A stretch of 27,868 nucleotides of DNA from DSUN01 sp035527715. Its GTDB lineage: Bacteria > Planctomycetota > PUPC01 > DSUN01. The position numbers were made by a program, and so were the translations under genes. Positions within the stretch are counted from its first letter, which is position 1. Each line of letters opens with the position of its first letter. The DNA is taken from contig DATKZY010000283.1 of the NCBI GenBank assembly GCA_035527715.1, forward strand, positions 1 to 27,868, given 5' to 3'. The notes beneath the pieces were generated by a model. That model saw only the letters and a program-made list of their open reading frames with translations, was not told the origin of the DNA and did not search any database. This document shows positions 20,494 through 27,868 of this stretch, one piece after another.

Positions 20494-21402
20494 CTATTTC
20501 GCGGCACCACCCTTGCGGCGAATCTCGACGCCGGCGAGCTGCTCCTCGAGGGTCACGAGCGACGAGGTGTCCCACTCGCCCTTCCCCGCGGTCTTCAGCG
20601 CGCTGTAGAACTCGGTGACGAGGCTGGTGACGGGCAGCGGCACGCCAAGCTGTTTGGCGGCATCCGTGGCGATGACGAGGTCCTTGTACTGGAGCTTGGC
20701 CATGAAGCCGGGCTTGAAGTCGCCGTCGAGAAGCCGGGGCGTGCGAACCTCGAGCGCCCAGCAACGGGCGGCGCCGGCGCTCACGGCCTCGAGCATCTTG
20801 GCGGGGTCCACGCCCGCCTTGACGCCCAGGGCCATCCCCTCCCCAATCGCCTGCCAGGTGATGGCGCAGATGATCTGGTTGCAGGCCTTGGTGAACTGGC
20901 CGGCGCCGCTGGCGCCGACGTGCACGATCTTCTTGCCCATTGCCTCCAGGACGGGCATCGCCCGCTCGAGCGCCTCGGCACCGCCGCCGACCATGATCGA
21001 GAGCGTGCCTGCGATGGCGCCCTGCTGCCCGCCGCTCACGGGGGCGTCGAGGAAGGCCACCCCCTTCTCCCCACACGCGGCGGCGATCTCCCGCGCGGCC
21101 ATCGGCGCAATCGTGCTGTGGTCCACGACGATCAGCCCCGGCTTCGCGCCGCCGAGCAGGCCATCGCCGCCCGTGACCACCTCGCGCACGTCGGGCGTGT
21201 CGGGCAGGCACGTGACCACCAGCTCCGTCGCCGCCGCGGCCTCTTTCGGGGAGGCTACGACGACAGCCCCTGCCGCCCGAAGCTGCTCCACGGCGTCCTT
21301 CGCGTGGCCGGCCACGATGGTCAGCCTGAACCCCGCCTTCATGAGGTTCCGGGCCATCGGCAGGCCCATGATGCCCAATCCAATGAATCCGACGCTCTTC
21401 AT
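20494..21402 (-). CDS. Beta-hydroxyacid dehydrogenase (GarR/3-hydroxyisobutyrate type)
   Basis: This 302-aa NAD(P)-dependent oxidoreductase has an N-terminal Rossmann fold, VGFIGLGIMGLPMARNLMKAG (GxGxxG at about 8-13). It also has the family hallmarks DAPVSGGQQGAIAGTLSIMVGG and HVGASGAGQFTKACNQI, with the catalytic Lys in TKACNQ. A C-terminal helical domain (KPGFMAKLQYKDLVIATDAAKQLGVPLPVTSLV) follows. It reduces or oxidises a beta-hydroxyacid: tartronate semialdehyde/glycerate or 3-hydroxyisobutyrate are the usual options. Glycerate kinase elsewhere in the window makes the first plausible. The ATG overlaps the upstream stop as ATGA, and GGAGGAAGC precedes it. It is the third gene of a unit starting with the propeller gene. 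Confidence 0.88.
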   Translation of the reverse strand: MKSVGFIGLGIMGLPMARNLMKAGFRLTIVAGHAKDAVEQLRAAGAVVVASPKEAAAATELVVTCLPDTPDVREVVTGGDGLLGGAKPGLIVVDHSTIAPMAAREIAAACGEKGVAFLDAPVSGGQQGAIAGTLSIMVGGGAEALERAMPVLEAMGKKIVHVGASGAGQFTKACNQIICAITWQAIGEGMALGVKAGVDPAKMLEAVSAGAARCWALEVRTPRLLDGDFKPGFMAKLQYKDLVIATDAAKQLGVPLPVTSLVTEFYSALKTAGKGEWDTSSLVTLEEQLAGVEIRRKGGAAK

Positions 21403-22802
21403 GCTTCCTCCTTCTCTCGCGGCTCGGTCATGGCGCGCGGGTCCAGGATGCGGTCGAGTTGCTCCGCGCTCAGCAGGCCCTTCGCCACAATGATGTCGCG
21501 CATCGAGCGGCCCGTGGCGAGGGACTCCTTGACGACGTCGGCCGCGGCGCGGTAGCCGATGTAGGGGTTGAGCGCGGTGGCCAGGCCGAGCGTGCGCTCG
21601 GCATAGGCGCGGCAGCGCTCGGCGTTCGCCTCGATGCCCTCGACGCATCGGCTGGCGAAGATGCCAATGGCGTTCGTGAGGATCTGGAGCGAATCCAGGA
21701 GCTTGTAGGCGATGACGGGCATCATCACGTTCAGCTCGAGCTGCCCCGCCTGGGCCGCCGTGGCAATCGTGAGGTCGTTGCCCAGGACGGCGAAGCAGAC
21801 CATGTTCATCATCTCGGGGATGCTGGGGTTCACCTTGCCCGGCATGATGGAGGAACCCGGCTGAGCGGAGGGGAGCAGGATTTCGGCCAGCCCCGTCGTC
21901 GGCCCCGAGGCGAGGAGGCGCAGGTCGTTGGCGATGCGGATCAGCTCGACCGCCAGCCCACGCAGCGCCCCGGAGAGCTGCACGACCGGCCCCTGGCTCT
22001 GCATCGCCTCGAAGCGGTCGGGGGCCGCCCGCAGATCGAGTCCCGTGAGCTGGCGCAGATGCGCCACGATTCGGGCCGCGTATTCGGGATGCGTGTTCAG
22101 CCCCGTGCCGGTGGCGCTGCCGCCGATGCCGAGCTCTGCGCAGGCGGCGCCCGCCGCCTCGATGGCATTCGTCGCCTTTGTCACCGCCGCCGCGTACGCG
22201 CCGAACTCCTGGCCCAGCCGCACGGGCACGGCGTCCTGGAGGTGTGTCCTTCCGGCCTTGATCACGCCATCGAATGCCTCGGCCCGGGCGCGGAACGCCG
22301 TAACGAGGCGGTCGAGCGCGGGCATCAGGCCGCGCAGCATCAGGAGCGCGGCAAGGCGAGTCGCCGTGGGAATCACGTCGTTCGTGGACTGGCCGCAGTT
22401 GACGTGGTCGTTGGGGTGGACGACCGAGTAGTCGCCCCGCTGGCCGCCGAGGGCCTCGATGGCGATGTTGGCGAGCACCTCGTTGACGTTCATGTGGAAC
22501 GACGTGCCCGCGCCGGAGTTATAGACGTCCACGACGAACTGGTCGGCGAACTCCCCGGCGAGCACGCGGTCGGCGGCGGCGGCGATGGCCTCGGCCAGCC
22601 GGGCGTCGAGGTCCCCCACGTCGCGATTGGCGAGGGCGGCTGCTTTCTTGATGTAGGCGCAGGCCAGGACGAAGTGCCTCGGGTGCCGCACGCCGCTGAT
22701 GGGGTAGTTCTCCACCGCTCGCTGGGTCTGCGCGCCGTAGTAGGCGTCGGCCGGCACGCGCACCTCGCCGAGCGAATCCTTCTCGACACGATAGTCGGCC
22801 AT
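21399..22802 (-). CDS. Aspartate ammonia-lyase/class II fumarase family
   Basis: This 467-aa member of the aspartase/fumarase superfamily has the full set of regions. The N-terminal EKDSLGEVRVPADAYYGAQTQRAVENYPISG is the aspartase-type start. GAGTSFHMNVNEVLAN, HPNDHVNCGQSTNDVIPTATR and KAGRTHLQDAVPVRLGQE supply active-site residues. GSSIMPGKVNPSIPEMMN is the signature loop with the catalytic Ser. The reaction yields fumarate from aspartate (with ammonia) or from malate. The N-terminus, the PSIPE after the signature and the extended C-terminus suggest aspartase. HPNDHVN and MPGKVNP are also seen in fumarases, so specificity is unsettled. The ATG at 22802 has GGAG upstream. It overlaps the dehydrogenase gene by 4 nt. 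Confidence 0.88.
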   Translation of the reverse strand: MADYRVEKDSLGEVRVPADAYYGAQTQRAVENYPISGVRHPRHFVLACAYIKKAAALANRDVGDLDARLAEAIAAAADRVLAGEFADQFVVDVYNSGAGTSFHMNVNEVLANIAIEALGGQRGDYSVVHPNDHVNCGQSTNDVIPTATRLAALLMLRGLMPALDRLVTAFRARAEAFDGVIKAGRTHLQDAVPVRLGQEFGAYAAAVTKATNAIEAAGAACAELGIGGSATGTGLNTHPEYAARIVAHLRQLTGLDLRAAPDRFEAMQSQGPVVQLSGALRGLAVELIRIANDLRLLASGPTTGLAEILLPSAQPGSSIMPGKVNPSIPEMMNMVCFAVLGNDLTIATAAQAGQLELNVMMPVIAYKLLDSLQILTNAIGIFASRCVEGIEANAERCRAYAERTLGLATALNPYIGYRAAADVVKESLATGRSMRDIIVAKGLLSAEQLDRILDPRAMTEPREKEEA

Positions 22803-22816
22803 GGCGGCTCCTTCCC

Positions 22817-24064
22817 CTACTTCGCCGCGATGTCGTAGCAGTAGAGGTTCTGGTCGTGGCGCAGGTAGAGCCTCTTGCCGCACACGACGGGGTGGCACAG
22901 CACCAGGTCGCGGCTCACCTTGGGCAGCTCGAAGCGGCTGATGATCCTGGAGCCCTGTGGGCTGGGCTGGACGAGGAACACCTTCCGCTCCTGGTCCACG
23001 CAGTAGAGCAGGCCCTCGGCCCAGGTGAGCGAGACCTTGCCGACCTCGACCGCGGTGTGGGCCTTCTTGCCCGTGAGGAACTCGATGCAGTGGAGGCCCT
23101 TGTGGAAGAGGCGGCAGCCGCTGCCGTAGAGATAGCCGTCGAGCAGTGCGATCCCGCCGTGGCAGTTGTCCATCTCCTTGGTGAACCAGACCTCGCGGAC
23201 GCCGTCGTTGGCGTCGTTGATCTGGAGGAGGCGGCTGCCGGTGTTGTGGCCGGCGCTCACGAGCACGTAGCCGTCCTTGTAGAGCGGGCGGTCCACGTTC
23301 TGGCCGTAGGGCGCGGGGTGCCCGTGGCTCCAGAGCAGCTTGCCCGTCTTCACGTCCACGGCGACGACCGACTTGTGCATCAGCGTGATGAGCTGGCGCA
23401 CGCCCTTGTGCTCGACGAGGATGGGCGAGCAGTAGGCGGCCTGCTCCGCGATCTCGGTGTTGGCCCACAGGAGCGCGCCGGTCGTCTTGTTGAGCGCCAC
23501 GACGCGGCCTTTGGATCCGCCGGGCACGCAGAGCACTGCCTGGCCGTCCACCAGGAGGTTCTCGGAGAGCGCCCACGTGCCGTACCGGGCGTCGTACTCC
23601 TTCTTCAGGTCAACCGCCCACAGTTCCTTGCCCGTCCTGGCCTCGAGGGCGGCCAGACGCCCCGTGGGGCCCATGTGGTAGAGCACGCCGTTGTCATAGG
23701 TGGGGGTCGTCCGAGCCCCGGGCTGCGCGCCACGCCAGCTCCTGCCGTTCTCGGCCTTCCACAGCAGCTTGCCATTCAGGTCGAGGGCGAGAACAAACTC
23801 CTTGTCGGCGAAGTCGCCGGCCGTGAAGATCATGCCGTCGGCGATGGCGACGCCGGAGTACCCTTTGCCGCACTCGCCGAACTTCCAGAGGAGCGGCGGG
23901 CCCTCCGGCGGCCACTCCTTGAGCAGCCCGGTTTCCGTGGACATGTTGTCGCGGCTCGGCCCGTGGAACTGGGGCCACGAGCCGCCGCCGTCGGCCAGCG
24001 CCGCGGCAAGGGCGCCCAGGAACATGAGACGGCTGATACAGACCTGCCTTTCCGAAGTGGCCAT
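22817..24064 (-). CDS. Exported PQQ-like beta-propeller protein
   Basis: This 415-aa protein is built of PQQ-binding-like propeller blades. WPQFHGPSRDNMSTETGLLKEWPPEGPPLLWKF is a start common in Planctomycetota proteins of this group. Blade motifs with conserved Trp and Gly follow: VLALDLNGKLLWKAENG, LAALEARTGKELWAVDLKK, VVALNKTTGALLWANTEIAE and VVAVDVKTGKLLWSHGHP. The N-terminus (RLMFLGALAAALADGGG) is a signal peptide, so it acts in the periplasm or at the surface. Such proteins lack the catalytic residues of alcohol dehydrogenases and are probably scaffolds. ATG at 24064 has GGAGG five bases upstream. It heads a three-gene unit with the lyase (14-nt gap) and the dehydrogenase. Confidence 0.82.
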   Translation of the reverse strand: MATSERQVCISRLMFLGALAAALADGGGSWPQFHGPSRDNMSTETGLLKEWPPEGPPLLWKFGECGKGYSGVAIADGMIFTAGDFADKEFVLALDLNGKLLWKAENGRSWRGAQPGARTTPTYDNGVLYHMGPTGRLAALEARTGKELWAVDLKKEYDARYGTWALSENLLVDGQAVLCVPGGSKGRVVALNKTTGALLWANTEIAEQAAYCSPILVEHKGVRQLITLMHKSVVAVDVKTGKLLWSHGHPAPYGQNVDRPLYKDGYVLVSAGHNTGSRLLQINDANDGVREVWFTKEMDNCHGGIALLDGYLYGSGCRLFHKGLHCIEFLTGKKAHTAVEVGKVSLTWAEGLLYCVDQERKVFLVQPSPQGSRIISRFELPKVSRDLVLCHPVVCGKRLYLRHDQNLYCYDIAAK

Positions 24065-24116
24065 GAGGTCCTCCGAAGGCCAGTATCTGGGTCGGCTGCC
24101 ACACGCAACAGGGCTA

Positions 24117-24145
24117 TGGATACCACGTCGTGCGCGGCGTGTCAA
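24117..24145 (-). promoter_or_regulatory. Promoter of the propeller-lyase-dehydrogenase unit
   Basis: TTGACA (24145-24140), 17 nt, then TATCCA (24122-24117). The -35 box is perfect and overlaps the stop of the endonuclease IV gene; the -10 box is 4/6. The leader is about 47 nt. Confidence 0.55.
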
Positions 24146-25071
24146 GGCGGGGTCGCCAGGCGTCGGAGGAGGGCGAGGTTCACGGGGTCCCACTCCTTCC
24201 CCCGCGAATCCGTCTTCGGGGTCTCCAGCAGCTTGGGGACCGCGGCGAAGCGGCGGTCGCGCATCAGGCAACGGAAGGCCTGCCTGCCCAGCTTGCCGCG
24301 GCCGATGTGCTCGTGACGGTCCACTCGGCTGCCGAGCTCGCGCTTCGAGTCGTTCACGTGGATGGCCCGAATCCGCTCGACGCCCACGATGCGGTCGAAC
24401 TCAGCCATCACCGCGTCGTAGCCGCCCGGCGTGCGGAGGTCATAGCCCGCGGCGAAGACGTGGCAGGTGTCGAAGCACACCCCGAGCCTGTCGGGCACGC
24501 CGATCGCGTCGCGGAGCCACGCGAGGTGCTCGAAGCGGCAGCCGAGCGACGTCCCCTGCCCCGCCGTCGTCTCCAGGAGCAGACCCGCGGCCAGATCACC
24601 CGTTGCGTCGAGCGCCTTGCGCGACAGGTCGGCGATCCGTCGCAGCCCCTTCTCCTCGCCCGCTCCCTGGTGATTGCCTGGATGGAGGACGACCCAGCGG
24701 ATGCCCAGCGCCGCCGCCCGTTGGAGTTCCACGATCAGCCCGTCAAGGGAGAGTGCGACCACCCGCGCGTCGGCGCTGGCCAGGTTGATCAGGTAGTTCG
24801 CGTGGGCCACGACGGGGCCGATGCCCGAGCCGTGCCACGCCTCGCCGAATCGCTCACAATCTCCGTCGCCGAGCGACGCGGCCTGCCATTGCACGTTGTT
24901 CCGCGTGAAAAGCTGAAGCGCCGTGCAGCCGAGCTTCTCCCCCCGCTCGATGGCGCGATGCACTCCGCCTTGGATGGACATGTGGGCGCCCAGCAGCGGG
25001 CCAATCTGCCCGCCGCCGCGCGAACGCCGGCCATGCGGACCGCCTCGGCTTTGAGAGAGCTTCTCAGCCAT
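24142..25071 (-). CDS. nfo: Endonuclease IV (AP endonuclease)
   Basis: This 309-aa base-excision-repair enzyme cleaves DNA 5' of abasic sites using three zinc ions. All metal-site motifs are present: LLGAHMSIQGG, VVLHPGNHQGAGEE, LLLETTAGQGTSLG, VCFDTCHVFAAGYD, IHVNDSKRELGSRVDRHEHIGRG and LLETPKTDSRGKEWD. The listed ATG at 25071 gives about 26 residues before the family-typical LLGAH start, and its upstream region has only a weak ribosome-binding site. An atypical start nearer IGPLLGAH is possible. The gene lies 43 nt downstream of the subtilase gene, so it may be cotranscribed with it. The stop overlaps the next promoter. Confidence 0.93.
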   Translation of the reverse strand: MAEKLSQSRGGPHGRRSRGGGQIGPLLGAHMSIQGGVHRAIERGEKLGCTALQLFTRNNVQWQAASLGDGDCERFGEAWHGSGIGPVVAHANYLINLASADARVVALSLDGLIVELQRAAALGIRWVVLHPGNHQGAGEEKGLRRIADLSRKALDATGDLAAGLLLETTAGQGTSLGCRFEHLAWLRDAIGVPDRLGVCFDTCHVFAAGYDLRTPGGYDAVMAEFDRIVGVERIRAIHVNDSKRELGSRVDRHEHIGRGKLGRQAFRCLMRDRRFAAVPKLLETPKTDSRGKEWDPVNLALLRRLATPP

Positions 25072-25114
25072 TCCAGTGACAGCGCGCCGGCCCCGCGGAG
25101 CGCGGGAGCCGACC

Positions 25115-27472
25115 CTACCAGGCGATCGAGTCGCGCGTCTCCAGGTTGCTGCCGGGGTCGTACAGGTAGCCCGCCCGCGCGAGGGCCGTGACGGTGAAGG
25201 TGGCGGTGCCGCGCTTCTTCGTCGCGCGCGAGGCGAAGATGGCCGTTCCCGTCGCGTCGGTCGTGGCCGAGGCCCTCCCGCTGACGATGCCGCTCCACGC
25301 CCCCGACACCGCAACGCCCGCTGCCGGCTGGCCCGCGCCGTTCACCACTCTCACCCTCGCCTCGACCACCATTCCCGAGCGCGTGGAGATCAGCCTCAGG
25401 TCAATCGCGTGCACGAAGACGACCTGGCTCAGGTCGTCGTAGACCAGGATGGCCACCTGAGCCGCTGCCTTGGCGCCGCGGTTGTCGGTCACGGTCAGCA
25501 CGGCCGTGTAGGTGCCGCCGGACAGGTACGTGTGCTGGACGGTTGCTCCGCTGCCCGTCGTGCCGTCGCCGAACGCCCACTGGTACGAGACGATCTGGCC
25601 GTCGGCATCGGAGGAGGCCGAGCCGTCGAAGGCCACCGTGAGGGGCGCCAGCCCCATCGTCGGCGACGCCGCAGCCGCCGCCTTGGGCGGCTGGTTGATG
25701 GGGGTGCCGCTCGAGATCGAATCGCTCGTCTCCACGTTCAGGCTCGGGTCATATGTGTACCCGCGCGCCGAGACGCCCGTGACCGTGAACGTGTAGGTGA
25801 ACGTGCCCTTGGCCTTCGCCGAGGCCAGCGTCACCGTGCCGTTGGCCCCCGTGGTGCCGGCCACCGTGCTGGTTCGCGGGCCGGTCCACCTGCCGGTCAC
25901 GGTGACGCCGGACACCGGGGCGTCCAAGGCGTTCACTATGCACACCGTGGCCAGTGCAATCGTGCCGCCCCGCACGGTCTGGAGGGCCATGTCGATGCTC
26001 TTCACGTGGAGGACCCTCGATGGGTCGGGCTCCACCACGATCTGCACGGCGTCGGCATCCGTCGCCCCCCTGTCGTCGGTGACGGTGAGGGTGGCCGTGT
26101 AGGCGCCTTGAGCGGCGTAGGTGTGAGCCACAGCGGCCCCGGTCGCCGAAGCGCCGTCGCCGAAGCTCCAGCCGTACGACACGACCACGCCGTCGCCATC
26201 CGTCGAGCTGCTGCCGTCGAAGGCCACGGCGAGCGGGGCGGGCCCGCGGGTCGGGCTCGCAGCGGCCACCGCGAGGGGCGGGGTGTTGGGCGGGAGGTTC
26301 GCCGCCCTGGCAATGGCCGCGGCGGCATCAATTCGCCCGTGGCCGAACACGTCGTCATCGCCCGCCGCGCCCAGGTCCTTGCAGGTCGAGAAGATGATGG
26401 ATTCGACCTCATCGGCGGCGTAGGACGGGTTGACGGCATAGATCAGCGCAGCCAGCCCGGCCGCGATCGGCGAGGCAAACGAGGTGCCGCTCATGTAGGC
26501 GTAGCTCGAGCTGCCCGACGTGCTGTAGACGCTGACGCCCGGGGCGACCACGTCAATGTACGCGCCGAAGTTGGAGAAGCCGGCCTTGGCGTCCGTGTTG
26601 TCCGTGGCGCCCACGGCGACGAACGACGCGAAGTCGGGCCAGCCGGGGTCCTGGGCATCGTTGCCCGCGGCGACGAAGAGGAGGCCGCCCTTGCCGCGGA
26701 GGTACTGGGCCGCCGAGTCGATCGTCGCGTAGCTGGCCATCAGGTAGCTCAGGTTCACCACCTTGGCCCCCTGGTCGGCCGCGTAGCGGATGGCCTCGGC
26801 CGCATCGGAGACATAGGCCATCCCATCGCTCGTGTTGGTGATGCGGATGGGGAGGATCTTCACCCTCCAGGCCACGCCCGCCACGCCGGTCGCGTTGTTC
26901 CCCACGGCCCCGATGCAGCCGGCCACGCCCGTGCCGTGGTTGTAGACCGGCTCGGTGTTCGTCGAGCCGTCCACCGTGTTGTAGCCGGGGAGCTGGAGGT
27001 TCGCCGCCAGGTCGGGGTGGCTGGACCTCACGCCCGTGTCGCACACGGCCACCAGGACCGACGTGCTGCCCGTCGTCGTGTCCCAGGCTCCGGGGCAGTT
27101 GATCGTCGCGTGCTGCCACTGCCTGCTGTAGTAGGGGTCGTTGGGGAGGGCCACAGGCGGCACCAAGCGGTCCGGCTCCGCGAAGGCCACGGCGCCCGTC
27201 GCCATCAGCTCGGCGCACACGGCCCGTTCCGTCGCCCTGCCGAGCAGGAAGTGCGCCACGTGGACGTCCAGGCCCCTGAGTGCCCGCACGTGCGCCAGGC
27301 CGCGGGCCCTGACCCGCTGGTCCAGCGCCGCCAGTTGGGCGGCGCCGGCGCCCTTCTTGAGCTGGTAGAGGATCCGCCCCTTCGCGCCGGCCCCGTTGCC
27401 CTGCCCAGCCGCTGCCACCCCTGCCAGCAGCCCGACGGCCAGGCACAAGCACACGACAACAGCTCTCCGCAT
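25115..27472 (-). CDS. Secreted subtilisin-family (S8) protease with two PKD-Ig modules
   Basis: This 785-aa exported protease has a signal peptide (residues 1-22, RRAVVVCLCLAVGLLAGVAAA) and a propeptide-like region (about 33-100). The catalytic domain follows with Asp145 (VAVCDTGV), His179 (YNHGTGVAG), oxyanion Asn271 (VAAGND) and Ser331 (GTSFASP). All four are intact, so it should be active. After residue about 398 come two copies of a module, each a PKD domain (SYGWSFGDG; SYQWAFGDG) followed by an Ig-like domain. The second domains share HVKSIDMALQTVRGG / HAIDLRLISTRSG and a YDPS-NVET(S/R)DSI ending, which shows internal duplication. These modules usually bind polymers or anchor the enzyme. 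ATG at 27472 has GGAGG eight bases upstream and a strong promoter; a TTG at 27487 was rejected. Confidence 0.92.
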   Translation of the reverse strand: MRRAVVVCLCLAVGLLAGVAAAGQGNGAGAKGRILYQLKKGAGAAQLAALDQRVRARGLAHVRALRGLDVHVAHFLLGRATERAVCAELMATGAVAFAEPDRLVPPVALPNDPYYSRQWQHATINCPGAWDTTTGSTSVLVAVCDTGVRSSHPDLAANLQLPGYNTVDGSTNTEPVYNHGTGVAGCIGAVGNNATGVAGVAWRVKILPIRITNTSDGMAYVSDAAEAIRYAADQGAKVVNLSYLMASYATIDSAAQYLRGKGGLLFVAAGNDAQDPGWPDFASFVAVGATDNTDAKAGFSNFGAYIDVVAPGVSVYSTSGSSSYAYMSGTSFASPIAAGLAALIYAVNPSYAADEVESIIFSTCKDLGAAGDDDVFGHGRIDAAAAIARAANLPPNTPPLAVAAASPTRGPAPLAVAFDGSSSTDGDGVVVSYGWSFGDGASATGAAVAHTYAAQGAYTATLTVTDDRGATDADAVQIVVEPDPSRVLHVKSIDMALQTVRGGTIALATVCIVNALDAPVSGVTVTGRWTGPRTSTVAGTTGANGTVTLASAKAKGTFTYTFTVTGVSARGYTYDPSLNVETSDSISSGTPINQPPKAAAAASPTMGLAPLTVAFDGSASSDADGQIVSYQWAFGDGTTGSGATVQHTYLSGGTYTAVLTVTDNRGAKAAAQVAILVYDDLSQVVFVHAIDLRLISTRSGMVVEARVRVVNGAGQPAAGVAVSGAWSGIVSGRASATTDATGTAIFASRATKKRGTATFTVTALARAGYLYDPGSNLETRDSIAW

Positions 27473-27586
27473 CGTCGAAGCCTCCAAGGGGAGTCACCTG
27501 TGATGTGGCGTGGGAGCATGCCCGGCAGGCTTCCGGACACGCGACAAGGCGGGCTGCATCCCTGGCACTCCAGTGCCTTCACGCTG

Positions 27587-27615
27587 ATTCTACGCTAGGT
27601 CCCGCCACCTGTCAA
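27587..27615 (-). promoter_or_regulatory. Promoter of the subtilase gene
   Basis: TTGACA (27615-27610), 17 nt, then TAGAAT (27592-27587). The same hexamers and spacing occur at the prepilin promoter. The leader is about 108 nt. Confidence 0.75.
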
Positions 27616-27720
27616 GCTCGGAGTCCAACATTCTTCGCACGTTTCCCCACCACGGGCGGCGCAGCGGCCTAGGCGCCGCACAATCAAGGAGACAGAATCC
27701 CCGCGCGTTCCAGTGTCTTG

Positions 27721-27862
27721 CTCCCGAAGGGAGGACAGGAGGTAGCCGGCGGCTTCAGCCGCCGGAGCGGGCGCCAGAACCAGAACTGCCCCAAGTCCCG
27801 AAGGGACGACAGAAAGGGCCTCCGGACCGCCTGCGATGTGCCTCTGCCGTCCCTTCGGGACT
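27721..27862. repeat. REP/BIME-like palindrome cluster
   Basis: There are four hairpins in 142 bp. CTCCCGAAGGGAG is at 27721-27733. CCGGCGGCTTCAGCCGCCGG, a perfect 8-bp stem with TTCA loop, is at 27746-27765. AGTCCCGAAGGGACGACAGA is at 27794-27813, and its near-perfect inverted copy is at 27843-27862. The last two face each other across 29 bp, as in composite REP elements moved by REP-associated IS200-like transposases. No transposase is within the window. The stretch from 27616 to the right end holds no gene. Confidence 0.75.
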
Positions 27863-27868
27863 AGGCGT

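Noticed and set aside
19123..21555. An 810-aa plus-strand open frame opposite kdsD and the dehydrogenase
   Set aside because: Both minus-strand genes have complete family motifs; the plus frame has none.
25076..27598. An 840-aa open frame on the plus strand opposite the subtilase
   Set aside because: The minus strand carries the complete catalytic motifs. The plus frame is Arg/Gly/Ala/Val-rich with no domain, as expected antisense to GC-rich coding DNA.

Overview
High-GC bacterial chromosome fragment. The gene content suggests a diderm bacterium, probably of the PVC group (Planctomycetota or a relative). KdsA and KdsD imply a KDO-containing lipopolysaccharide. A prepilin-like protein carries an H-X9-DG motif, which is typical of Planctomycetota/Lentisphaerota. 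There are also many small lipoproteins, a PQQ-type beta-propeller, a DUF4380-like protein and a CBM9-like protein. The phylum is inferred; no rRNA, tRNA or CRISPR array was seen.

Layout. (1) 1-1893 is an accessory-looking border. It holds the 3' end of a WD40 gene with almost identical blades, a MazF/PemK toxin with its antitoxin on the minus strand, and about 640 bases without a gene. That gap contains several short repeats and two tandem 128-bp elements whose stem arms covary. (2) 1894-11491 is a ten-gene minus-strand block with gaps of 3-73 nt or short overlaps. From its promoter it encodes a lipoprotein, a DUF4380-like protein, two lipoproteins, glycerate kinase, a sugar-isomerase-like TIM barrel, a Maf-TrmB fusion, an unknown coiled-coil protein, a CBM9-like exported protein and a FIST lipoprotein. 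A near-consensus promoter lies at 11633-11661. (3) 11690-16990 is mainly plus strand: a 41-aa membrane peptide with its own promoter, ApgM phosphoglycerate mutase, the prepilin, a GNAT acetyltransferase and a membrane protein. A probably leaderless minus-strand kinase-like gene is interleaved. (4) 16975-27472 is minus strand: NCS2 purine permease, KdsA, KdsD, a beta-hydroxyacid dehydrogenase, an aspartase/fumarase-family lyase, a PQQ-like propeller protein, endonuclease IV and a secreted subtilase with two PKD-Ig modules. (5) 27473-27868 holds the subtilase promoter and a REP-like palindrome cluster.

Connections. KdsD makes arabinose-5-phosphate, which KdsA uses for KDO-8-phosphate; the kinase-like protein could belong to the same envelope theme. 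The dehydrogenase (possible tartronate-semialdehyde reductase), glycerate kinase and ApgM could form a route from glycerate into lower glycolysis, but they are not in one operon. Seven promoters match TTGACA or TTGACG with 16-18 nt spacing to TATAAT-like boxes, so housekeeping sigma-factor recognition looks canonical. The most unusual features are the covarying repeat pair, the Maf-TrmB fusion, the unlisted 41-aa membrane peptide and the leaderless kinase gene.
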